Made by a program: the position numbers and the translations under genes. Shown here one piece after another: positions 39,731-46,612 of a stretch of DNA of 46,612 nt. Source of the DNA: an uncultured Butyricicoccus sp. (GTDB lineage: Bacteria > Bacillota > Clostridia > Oscillospirales > Butyricicoccaceae); the NCBI GenBank assembly GCA_900547195.1, contig URFQ01000009.1, forward strand, positions 1-46,612, in the 5' to 3' direction. How positions within the stretch are numbered: the stretch's first letter is position 1; every line of letters starts with the position of its first letter. The notes beneath the pieces are model-generated. The model did not search any database, was not told the DNA's origin, and saw only the letters and a program-made list of their open reading frames with translations.

Positions 39731-40459
39731 TTACTTGACGGCGATGTCGTATTTGCCTGACTCGCCGGCCATGATTTCAAGGAGCTGCTTCGCTGCCGCC
39801 TTGGCCTTGTCGGAAGCGTCAAACAGGACGCCGTCCGCCGTGGCCTTGGCTTCCACGACCGACTGCTGGTTTTCCTTGAAACCTGCAAAATCGGTCAGCT
39901 GGATGGTCTCAAACTTGCCGTCGTTCAGTACGGAAATGCTGTCCTCCGCGATTTCCCGGCCGGTGATTGCCGCCTCCGGCAGAGTGACGGTAATGGCCTT
40001 GCCTTTGATTTCCACGGTTGCCTTGGAAGCGTCCACGGCAGCCGTTACCGTGCCGTCATAGGACAGGGTAAATTTAGAAGAACCGGAGGCGTCCCAGCCG
40101 TAGAAGTCTTCGATATTTTCAAAGCGTTCGACGTTCGTAAAGTGGTAGGAGGTTTGCGACAGCTCAGTCACGGCGGCAAGCTGCGCGGTGATGGTTTCCT
40201 TGGTCAGTTTGACGCCGCGGCCGCCGCGCCATACCGCGCCGAGCGAGAAGCAGATCAGGAAAATACCCGCCGCAACCGCGAAAACGATCAGGCGGCGCTG
40301 AAGCAGGCGGATCCGCTTGCTTTTTTTCTTTTTCCGGGGAGCCGGGCGGCGTTCCGGATAAGGCGCCTGCGCCTCGCCATAGGCGGCTGCGCCGGGGGCG
40401 GAAACATAGGAGGGAGAGGCCTCCTGCCTGGGCTGCTGAGTGGTTTTTGTGTCTTCCAT
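39731..40459 (-). CDS. DUF4230 membrane-anchored protein
   Basis: A 242-residue protein. It has a proline-rich cytosolic start (about 1-40), a basic patch RKKKKSKRIRLLQRR, one membrane span (IVFAVAAGIFLICFSLGAVW, about 58-77), then an outside DUF4230 domain. Markers are AAVTELSQTSYHFTNVERFE, GTVTAAVDASKATVEIKGKA and VTLPEAAITGREIAEDSISV. Function is unknown; the family is widespread in Firmicutes. It lies 45 bp after pyrC and is closed by a terminator. Confidence 0.85.
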   Translation of the reverse strand: MEDTKTTQQPRQEASPSYVSAPGAAAYGEAQAPYPERRPAPRKKKKSKRIRLLQRRLIVFAVAAGIFLICFSLGAVWRGGRGVKLTKETITAQLAAVTELSQTSYHFTNVERFENIEDFYGWDASGSSKFTLSYDGTVTAAVDASKATVEIKGKAITVTLPEAAITGREIAEDSISVLNDGKFETIQLTDFAGFKENQQSVVEAKATADGVLFDASDKAKAAAKQLLEIMAGESGKYDIAVK

Positions 40460-40504
40460 TGTGTTGCACCGTGTTCCTTTCTATCTGGGAATCGTTTTTC
40501 GAAA

Positions 40505-41788
40505 TCAGGAGAAGCGGATTTCCCGCTGCCCCATGACAATGCCCTGCACCGCGCCGCGCAGCGGCTTGCCGGTAAACGGGCTGTTTGAGGATTTGGACTG
40601 ATAGGATGTGTAGGTTTTGGTAGCGTCCCAGTCCAGGATGACCAGTTCGGCATGGTTGCCCGGCTCGATGGATTTGCCGGACAGGCCATAGATTTCCGCG
40701 GGGTTTTTGGACATGCGCGTGAGCAGCTGCATGCGGGTCATGCGCCCGGCCTTGACCAGCGCGGTGTTGCACACCGAGAACGCGGTTTCCAGGCCGATAA
40801 TGCCCGAAGGCGCGGAAGCAAAATCACGGGCCTTTTCGCCGGCGGTATGGGGCGCATGGTCGGTTGCAATCATGTCGATCGTGCCGTCTTTGAGGCCCGC
40901 GATGAGCGCCTGCCGGTCGGCTTCGGTGCGCAGCGGCGGGTTCATGCGCGCAAGCGTGCCGTGTTCGAGGACGTCGTCCTCGGTCAGCGCCAGATGGTGC
41001 GGCGTGGCCTCGGCATAGACGTTTGCGCCGAGCGCCTTGCCGGCGCGGATGAGCGCCACGGAAAGCGCGCTCGATACATGCTGGAATACCACGCGCGCAC
41101 CCGAGCGGAGCGCAAGCGCGAGGTCGCGCGCGATCATGACCTCCTCGGAGACCGGCTGCGCGCCGGGGACGCCAAATTTTTCGGCCGCGGCCGAGCCGTG
41201 GTTGACGCCCGGGGATGCGACGAATTCGGGCGCTTCCTCGTGGAATGACAGCAGGGTATGGCACCGCGCGGCCTGTTCCATGGCGCGCATGACGAGCGCG
41301 GCGTCGCCAAGCGGCACGCCGTCGTCGGTGAATCCGGCCGCGCCCGCGGCGAGCAGCGCCGGAAAATCGGTCAGTTCCTTGCCTTCCAGGCCCTTGGTAA
41401 TCGCGCACGCCTGCAGGACGTTGATAAGCGGCTCCTGCGCCGCGGCCCGCTGCACATATTGCAGCGTTTCCAGATTGTCGCAAACCGGCTTGGTGTTCGC
41501 CATGCACACCACGGTGGTGTAGCCGCCTGCGGCGGCCGCGCGCATGCCGGTTTGGATGTCTTCCTTCTGGGTCTGGCCCGGGTCGCGGAAATGGACATGG
41601 GTATCCACAAAGCCGGGCGCCACAGTCATGCTCTTTGCGTCGAGCATTTTGACGTCCGGGCCAGAGGAAGCCCAATCGATGTGTTTTTCCACTTTGATAA
41701 TGATGCCGTTGTCATCGATCAGGATGTCGCGCAGGCCGTCAAGCCCGGTATATGGATCCATAATATGCGCGGTGTAGATCAGCAGCAT
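40505..41788 (-). CDS. pyrC: Dihydroorotase
   Basis: A 427-residue amidohydrolase. The metal motif is PGFVDTHVHFRDPGQT, and further ligands lie in LLSFHEEAP-like, VVFQHVSSA and IATDHAPHTAGEK (Asp). It ends with NSPFTGKPLRGAVQGIVMGQ, typical of the class I bacterial dihydroorotase. It closes carbamoyl aspartate to dihydroorotate in pyrimidine synthesis. AAAGGAGGGG lies before the ATG. No other pyr gene is in the window. Confidence 0.95.
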   Translation of the reverse strand: MLLIYTAHIMDPYTGLDGLRDILIDDNGIIIKVEKHIDWASSGPDVKMLDAKSMTVAPGFVDTHVHFRDPGQTQKEDIQTGMRAAAAGGYTTVVCMANTKPVCDNLETLQYVQRAAAQEPLINVLQACAITKGLEGKELTDFPALLAAGAAGFTDDGVPLGDAALVMRAMEQAARCHTLLSFHEEAPEFVASPGVNHGSAAAEKFGVPGAQPVSEEVMIARDLALALRSGARVVFQHVSSALSVALIRAGKALGANVYAEATPHHLALTEDDVLEHGTLARMNPPLRTEADRQALIAGLKDGTIDMIATDHAPHTAGEKARDFASAPSGIIGLETAFSVCNTALVKAGRMTRMQLLTRMSKNPAEIYGLSGKSIEPGNHAELVILDWDATKTYTSYQSKSSNSPFTGKPLRGAVQGIVMGQREIRFS

Positions 41789-41817
41789 AGTGCCCCTCCT
41801 TTTTTCTCCTTTATTTT

Positions 41818-42984
41818 TTACATTTGATGGTCTACGGTGATAATCGCGTTGTAGCGCTTATCCCGTGCGCGCAGCACGCGCCGGATGTCGTGAACCAGCG
41901 TATCTTTTTTCTCCCCCTGGTATTCATACGGGGCGACCACGTCGAAAATCAGGTTGATCTGCCGGTCGCCGTCGACAATGCGGAAATCGTGCATGGTCAG
42001 GCGGGTATCCACCTCGGTAATGGCGGCGGCGGTCATTTCGCGCAGCGCACCCACGCGCGTGTCATCCACCGATACCGGATCCATATGGATGACGACAAAA
42101 ACGCCCGTCTTTTGCCAGACCGCCTTTTCGGCTTCGTCCACCACCTCGTGGATGGCGACAAAATCGGCGGTGTCGGGCACCTCGGCATGCAGCGAGGCGA
42201 GCGACTTGCCGGCGCCATAGTTGTGCACAATCAGGTCGTGCACGCCGATGATGCCGTCAAATTCCAAAACCGTATCTTCGATGCTTTTGGCAATGTCCGG
42301 GTCGGCTGCCTGGCCGATCAGCGGGCTGAGCGTGTCGCGGGCAATGCCCACGCCCGACCACAGGATAAACGCCGCGACAATGAGGCCAATGTAACCGTCC
42401 ACCGGGATGGAGGTGAACTGGGAGGCAATCATCCCCACCAGGACAACCGTCGTGGTGATCACGTCGTTGACCGAGTCCTGCATGGCGGCGAGCAGCACAG
42501 TGGAATCAATGAGGTGGCCAAGCTCACGGTTAAACGCGCCCATCCATAGCTTCACCAGCATGGACAGCGCAAGGATAACCATCAGGATTGCTGAAAAGCG
42601 GACGGAAGCCGGATGGATGATGCGTTCGAGCGAAGATTTTGCGAATTCCACGCCCACCACGCCGATCAGGAACGCGACCGCAAGGCCGGCGAGGTATTCG
42701 GTGCGGCCGTAGCCGAAGGGATGCTTGCTGTCGGGGGCTTTGCCCGCGAGCTTGAAGCCAACGACCGAGATGAGCGAGGACAGGCCGTCCGACAGGTTGT
42801 TGACCGCGTCGGCGGCAATGGAAATGGACGCGGTGGCCAGCCCGATACACAGTTTGACCGCGAACAGAAACAGGTTGCACAGCAGGCCGACCACGCCGGA
42901 GACCACGCCGTAGCGCTCGCGCACCTGGGCGTCCCGCACATTGCCCGCGTCCGGGATGAAATGATGGATAATAAATTGAGTCAT
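41818..42984 (-). CDS. Cation diffusion facilitator (CDF) efflux protein
   Basis: A 388-residue transporter. Six spans carry the CDF metal sites: SISIAADAVNNLSDGLSS (DxxxD, span II), HPFGYGRTEYLAGL, and STVLLAAMQDSVNDVITT (HxxxD variant AMQDSVND, span V). The cytosolic C-terminal dimer domain is unusually long (about 150 residues). ATG 42984 with AAAGGA upstream was preferred over the longer frame, which enters DUF1294. It exports divalent metal, probably Zn or Mn; the QDSVND site does not decide which. Confidence 0.92.
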   Translation of the reverse strand: MTQFIIHHFIPDAGNVRDAQVRERYGVVSGVVGLLCNLFLFAVKLCIGLATASISIAADAVNNLSDGLSSLISVVGFKLAGKAPDSKHPFGYGRTEYLAGLAVAFLIGVVGVEFAKSSLERIIHPASVRFSAILMVILALSMLVKLWMGAFNRELGHLIDSTVLLAAMQDSVNDVITTTVVLVGMIASQFTSIPVDGYIGLIVAAFILWSGVGIARDTLSPLIGQAADPDIAKSIEDTVLEFDGIIGVHDLIVHNYGAGKSLASLHAEVPDTADFVAIHEVVDEAEKAVWQKTGVFVVIHMDPVSVDDTRVGALREMTAAAITEVDTRLTMHDFRIVDGDRQINLIFDVVAPYEYQGEKKDTLVHDIRRVLRARDKRYNAIITVDHQM

Positions 42985-42997
42985 GCTTTTGGGTCCT

Positions 42998-43267
42998 TTA
43001 TTGAAGTTTGAAATAGTACAGCGCCGCTGCGGCGAGTTGGAGCACAAAAATTGCCGGGACGCCCCACATAAACCGTTTGTGCAGCGTTTTGTGCCGGCAG
43101 GCCCGCATGGCGAGATACACGCCCGGGCAACCGCCCAGCGCGCACAGCAGAAACAGCGTCTTTTCCGGGATACGCCAGCGGTGGCGCTGCGCTTTCCATT
43201 TGTCAAGCGCCACAGCCCCGGCGCCGGCGGCATTCACTGCCAGCAGGTAAATGAGTAAATAGTACAC
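42998..43267 (-). CDS. DUF1294 small membrane protein
   Basis: An 89-residue protein starting with GTG at 43267. It has two or three membrane segments and the DUF1294 motif ALDKWKAQRHRWRIPEKTLF, LLCALGGCPGVYLAMRACRH, KTLHKRFMWGVPAIFV. The function is unknown. It lies 13 bp before the CDF gene and probably shares its transcript. Confidence 0.88.
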   Translation of the reverse strand: MYYLLIYLLAVNAAGAGAVALDKWKAQRHRWRIPEKTLFLLCALGGCPGVYLAMRACRHKTLHKRFMWGVPAIFVLQLAAAALYYFKLQ

Positions 43268-43399
43268 CGATCATCGCTTCCCCTGATCCGTTTAAATATT
43301 GAAAAAATTTTATGTTTTGCAAGATTTGCAGCGCATTCGTTTGCGGTATCATGCGGCGTGTTTTTAAATATGCCCTGGAAATAAATATCTTGTATTTAC

Positions 43400-43710
43400 A
43401 TTATACCATAGCGGCAGGCAGAATTTCAGCAAAATCTCTACTTTAGCGCCGCTATGGTATAATCGTGAAATAAATGTATAATGGCCGCTTGCGGTCATTA
43501 TACCATAGCGGCAAGCAAAGTGAAACGACAAAAGGCGTATGAAACGCCGCTATGGTATCATCATGAAATAGGTGGTATAATAGCCGCCTTGCGGCTATTA
43601 TACCATAGCGGCAGACAAAATTTCGGCAAAATCTCCGCTTTAGAGCCGCTATAGTATAATCATGAAATAAGCGTATAATAGCCGCCTTGCGGCTATTATA
43701 CCACAGAGAG
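43400..43710. repeat. About 98-bp tandem repeats with nested hairpins (three units plus a partial fourth)
   Basis: ATTATACCATAGCGGC starts units at 43400, 43497 and 43597; a partial fourth (ATTATACCACAGAG) starts at 43695. Each unit has an outer inverted repeat (TTATACCATAGCGGC / GCCGCTATGGTATAA), a GTGAAATAA box and an inner hairpin (TAGCCGCCTTGCGGCTA). The first and third units share more (CAAAATCTC...CTTTAG) than the second. The rest of the 43268-43913 gap has no gene. The hairpin AATAGCC...GGCTATTATA also occurs at 59-82. Confidence 0.85.
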
Positions 43711-43827
43711 CAAAAACTTTGGAGGGTTTTTTCCGGTTTTCAGGAAATTTAAAACATTCTTTTGACGTGTGAAAATTGTGACGAAAGGCGGGAAATTGAA
43801 ACAAAATTGTGAATTTTCCTGCACAGC

Positions 43828-43857
43828 TTGAAAGCTTTGGCAAAAATCGTGTATGAT
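43828..43857 (+). promoter_or_regulatory. Promoter of the D,D-carboxypeptidase gene
   Basis: TTGAAA (43828-43833), an 18-bp spacer and TATGAT (43852-43857) with TG upstream. A GGCTGCAT/ATGCAGCC hairpin (43871-43890) lies in the leader, just before the ribosome binding site. Confidence 0.65.
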
Positions 43858-43913
43858 AAGAATAGAAACAGGCTGCATCCGCATGCAGCCCGGCGGAAAG
43901 AGGAGAGGGAACC

Positions 43914-45200
43914 ATGAAACGAATCTATGCGCTGATCCTAGTGCTGATGACCAGTATATGCGGCGCCGCAGCGGCGGATGTACCCGAACTTGCGGGCAGG
44001 GAGGCAGCGCTCTACTGTGCGGAGAACGGCCAGGTGCTGCTGGACAAAAACATGGACGTGCCCGTGCACCCGGCGTCCATCACCAAGCTCATGACCGCGC
44101 TGCTCGTCCTCGAAAGCGGCCATGACCTGCGTGAAACCGTGACCGTGAGTTATGACGCCGTGCATTCCATTGAGCGCAATTCCACCCATATTGCGCTCGA
44201 CGAGGGCGAAGAGGTCACGCTGGAACAGATGATGTACGCCATGCTGCTGACTTCGGCGAATGATGCGGCCAATGTGCTGGCCGAGGCTGTGGATGGCACG
44301 CAGGAGGCCTTCGCCGCGCATATGACCGAACGCGCGCAGGAGCTGGGCTGCCGTCATACCCATTTCGTGAACGCGCACGGACTGGACGACCGGCTGCACT
44401 ACACCACTGCCTATGATATGGCAGTGATTACCCGTGCGCTCCTGCAGTATGATAAATTTGCGGAGATTTCGGGCACGCAGGTCTATGAGATGCCTGCAAC
44501 CAACAAGCAGACCGAACCGCGCCAGTTTTGGAATAAGCAGAATATCCTGAACCCGCAGTCCAAGTTTTACGACAAAACCGCCATCGCGGGCAAAAACGGG
44601 TATACTTCGCAGGCGGGGCATACGCTCGTCACCGTCGCCCGGCGGGACGGCGTGACGCTCATCGCTGTGACCATGGGTTCGGTTGAAAGCAAATACGACA
44701 AACACCGGGATACGGTTGCCATGTTTGCCTATGGCTATGATCAGTTTGAAAAAGCTACGCTGAGCGCCGCGAACGTTGCGGCCGCGGCAAAGCAGGCGGG
44801 GCTGTCGCCGGACGAGGGCGCGATGGCCCCCACAATGGTACTGCTGCCCAAGGGGAAAAGCACTGCGGATTTGCAGTTTACCGCGCAGGAAAATGCGCTG
44901 TGCATTGCCTGCGGCGCGGATCGCCTGCTGACGCTGGATGTACCGGAACAACCGGCCGATGCGGCCGCTTTTGCGGAAGAAACACTACCGGCGGCAGAGG
45001 GGGCTGTCAAACAGCCCGCAGACCGGGTAAACGGCCTGCCGAAAGCGGTCTGGTACGTCGGCGCGGTGGTTTTGGCGCTGCTGCTTGCATTCCTGACCCT
45101 GCTGGCATACCGGACGGCGCGCATCCGCCGGCAGCGCAAACAAATCCGTGAAATGCGCATGCGTGCCCGCCGCGAGAGGAATTCGGAGTTCCACGAATAA
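43914..45200 (+). CDS. D-alanyl-D-alanine carboxypeptidase (S11, DacF/PBP5-like)
   Basis: A 428-residue secreted and membrane-anchored peptidase. It has a signal peptide (about 1-21, ends ICGAAAA). Active-site motifs are SITK (55-58), SAN (114-116) and KNG (227-229) where most relatives have KTG. A C-terminal membrane span lies at about 377-400 (VWYVGAVVLALLLAFLTLLA) with a basic tail. It trims the last D-Ala from peptidoglycan stem peptides; paralogues work in spore cortex formation. The T-to-N change in the third motif is notable but still fits a small polar residue. GAGGAGAGG precedes the ATG. Confidence 0.93.
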   Translation: MKRIYALILVLMTSICGAAAADVPELAGREAALYCAENGQVLLDKNMDVPVHPASITKLMTALLVLESGHDLRETVTVSYDAVHSIERNSTHIALDEGEEVTLEQMMYAMLLTSANDAANVLAEAVDGTQEAFAAHMTERAQELGCRHTHFVNAHGLDDRLHYTTAYDMAVITRALLQYDKFAEISGTQVYEMPATNKQTEPRQFWNKQNILNPQSKFYDKTAIAGKNGYTSQAGHTLVTVARRDGVTLIAVTMGSVESKYDKHRDTVAMFAYGYDQFEKATLSAANVAAAAKQAGLSPDEGAMAPTMVLLPKGKSTADLQFTAQENALCIACGADRLLTLDVPEQPADAAAFAEETLPAAEGAVKQPADRVNGLPKAVWYVGAVVLALLLAFLTLLAYRTARIRRQRKQIREMRMRARRERNSEFHE

Positions 45201-45238
45201 AGAAAAAAGCTTCCCGGTCGGCGTCAACCGCATTCCGG

Positions 45239-45267
45239 TTGCGGGATGGTTCCGGTTGCCGTATAAT
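45239..45267 (+). promoter_or_regulatory. Promoter of tex
   Basis: TTGCGG (45239-45244), a 17-bp spacer and TATAAT (45262-45267), 30 bp before the tex start. Confidence 0.8.
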
Positions 45268-45296
45268 AGAACCAATACCCACGGGAGGACAACACA

Positions 45297-46612
45297 ATGG
45301 ATACGATTCTTCATCTGCTGGCGCAGGAGCTGCGCCAGCCGGAAAAATATGTGGAAAACGTGGCCAAGCTGCTGGACGAGGGCAACACCGTGCCCTTCAT
45401 TGCACGCTACCGCAAGGAGATGCACGGCTCCATGGACGACCAGACCATCCGGCAGCTGGCCGATCGTCTGGCGTATCTGCGCGGGCTGGATGCGCGCCGG
45501 ACGGAGGTGCGGGAGGCCATTGCCGCGCAGGGGAAGCTGACGGACGCGCTTTCCGCCGCCATCGACTGTGCCGGGACGCTGGCGGAGATCGACGACCTAT
45601 ACCGCCCTTACCGCCCCAAGCGGCGCACGCGCGCGTCCGTGGCGCGGGAGAAGGGGCTGGAACCGCTCGCACAATTGCTGCGCAATACGCGCGGGAACGC
45701 GGTACCCGCCGCGCGGGCCGCCGAAGCGTTTGTGAGCGCCGGGAAGGGCGTGGATACGGCGGACGATGCGCTTGCGGGCGCGCGGGATATCCTCGCGGAG
45801 GAGCTGAGCGACGACGCGGAGGTGCGGAAACGGCTGCGCGGCCTGCTGATGCGCACCGGCGTGCTGAAAACAGCCGGTACCGACGAAGGCGTGTACGCGA
45901 TGTATCGCGACTTTTCCGAGCCGGTGAAACATATGCAGAGCCACCGCGTGCTTGCGGTCAACCGCGGCGAGAAGGAAGGCAAGCTGAAGGTGACCCTGAC
46001 AGGCGACGGCGCGGAAGCGCAGGCGCTTCTGCGCCGCGCGCTCATCCATCCGGGGAGCGCCTATGCGGATGAGCTGCGCGCCGTGTGCGAGGACAGCTAC
46101 AGCCGCCTGATTTTCCCGTCGCTCGAGCGCGAGATTCGGAATGATCTGACCGAGGCGGCAAATGAGCAGGCGATCCATACCTTTGCCCTGAACCTGCGGC
46201 CGCTGCTGATGCAGCCGCCCGTGAAAGGCCGCGTCACGCTCGGCTTTGACCCGGCTTACCGCACAGGCTGCAAGCTTGCGGTGGTGGACGAAACCGGCAA
46301 AGTGCTCGAAACTGCGGTCATTTATCCGACCCCGCCGCACAAGAAGACTGCGGAATCCAAAAAGGTCCTCCACAGGCTGTGCAAAACCCATGGGATTACG
46401 GCCATCGCCATCGGCAACGGCACAGCGTCCAGGGAATCGGAAATTTTCGTCGCGGATTTTATCCGGGAGTACGGCGGAGACGTGCAATACATGGTCGTAT
46501 CCGAGGCGGGCGCGTCGGTGTATTCGGCGTCCAGGCTGGGCGCGGAGGAGTTCCCGGATTTTGATGTGTCGCTGCGCTCCGCGGTCTCCATCGCGCGGAG
46601 GCTCCAGGACCC
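45297..46612 (+). CDS. tex: Tex-family RNA-binding transcription accessory protein (5' part; runs off the window)
   Basis: The frame from ATG 45297 (GGAGG 9 nt upstream) is open to the window end: 438 codons and no stop. The N-terminal domain reads MDTILHLLAQELRQPEKYVE and GNTVPFIARYRKEMHGSMDD, EIDDLYRPYRPKRRTRASVA. The YqgF-like RNase H fold starts at GRVTLGFDPAYRTGCKLAVV and IAIGNGTASRESEIFV. The HhH and C-terminal S1 domains expected of the about 720-residue protein lie beyond the window. Tex binds nucleic acid and interacts with transcription and ribosomes; its exact role varies between species. Confidence 0.95.
   Translation, partial: MDTILHLLAQELRQPEKYVENVAKLLDEGNTVPFIARYRKEMHGSMDDQTIRQLADRLAYLRGLDARRTEVREAIAAQGKLTDALSAAIDCAGTLAEIDDLYRPYRPKRRTRASVAREKGLEPLAQLLRNTRGNAVPAARAAEAFVSAGKGVDTADDALAGARDILAEELSDDAEVRKRLRGLLMRTGVLKTAGTDEGVYAMYRDFSEPVKHMQSHRVLAVNRGEKEGKLKVTLTGDGAEAQALLRRALIHPGSAYADELRAVCEDSYSRLIFPSLEREIRNDLTEAANEQAIHTFALNLRPLLMQPPVKGRVTLGFDPAYRTGCKLAVVDETGKVLETAVIYPTPPHKKTAESKKVLHRLCKTHGITAIAIGNGTASRESEIFVADFIREYGGDVQYMVVSEAGASVYSASRLGAEEFPDFDVSLRSAVSIARRLQD

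Noticed and set aside
43400..43710. CRISPR array
   Set aside because: Units are almost whole-length repeats of about 98 bp with inner palindromes. There are no short repeats with unique spacers and no cas genes.

Overview
The window looks like a chromosomal segment of a spore-forming, gut-type Clostridia (Oscillospirales/Ruminococcaceae-like; no finer call is safe). The evidence is Gram-positive ribosome binding sites, sigma-K, a PRD-regulated PTS, an ECF transporter locus, a VanG-type operon, and moderately GC-rich housekeeping genes broken up by AT-richer mobile DNA.

Left part (1-15.4 kb). One clear cobalamin riboswitch and a second probable one sit at the left end with no gene downstream of them on their strand. 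A complete minus-strand operon follows: an ascorbate-family PTS (EIIC, EIIB, EIIA), a PRD regulator, an F6P-aldolase-like enzyme and a HAD phosphatase. Next comes a decaying plus-strand ECF vitamin-transport locus: remnants of a transcobalamin-like repeat protein, EcfT and a TIM-barrel protein, then an open ABC-ATPase fused to an S component. A tRNA-Leu and a tRNA-Arg bracket the debris of an integrative conjugative element (serine recombinase, VirB6/VirB4-like and tyrosine integrase fragments) with a cupin gene and a DUF4176 gene. An M16 peptidase gene follows.

Centre (15.4-30.8 kb). The sporulation sigma factor gene sigK is split. Its C-terminal part lies at 15426-15794 and its N-terminal part at 30373-30727, both on the minus strand. 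Removing the 14,582 bp between the two shared AATG cores restores an uninterrupted 720-nt reading frame (239 codons plus stop), which reads ...CIEN|EILMHF... at the joint. This is a skin-like element. It carries its own large serine recombinase beside the C-terminal half, and it holds mobilisation and replication remnants. Its main cargo is an AT-rich minus-strand operon encoding a small HTH protein, a ParB-like protein, a SNF2-type helicase, a DUF3883 nuclease-like protein and an AIPR protein, which looks like an anti-phage cassette. It also carries an AAA-ATPase/nuclease-like gene with an operator-like repeat and an XRE/SWIM gene pair.

Right part (30.8-46.6 kb). Here there are a glycerophosphodiester phosphodiesterase gene, a hairpin-rich repeat block, and a complete vanR-vanS-vanG-vanXY-vanT cluster (D-Ala-D-Ser type glycopeptide resistance) directly downstream of a citrate synthase gene. 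Further right are DUF4230, dihydroorotase, cation-efflux and DUF1294 genes, a set of about 98-bp tandem repeats, a D-Ala-D-Ala carboxypeptidase gene, and the 5' part of tex, which runs off the window.

How the parts fit. The skin element should be cut out only in the mother cell during sporulation, giving active pro-sigma-K. The germ line keeps the element and its putative defence genes.
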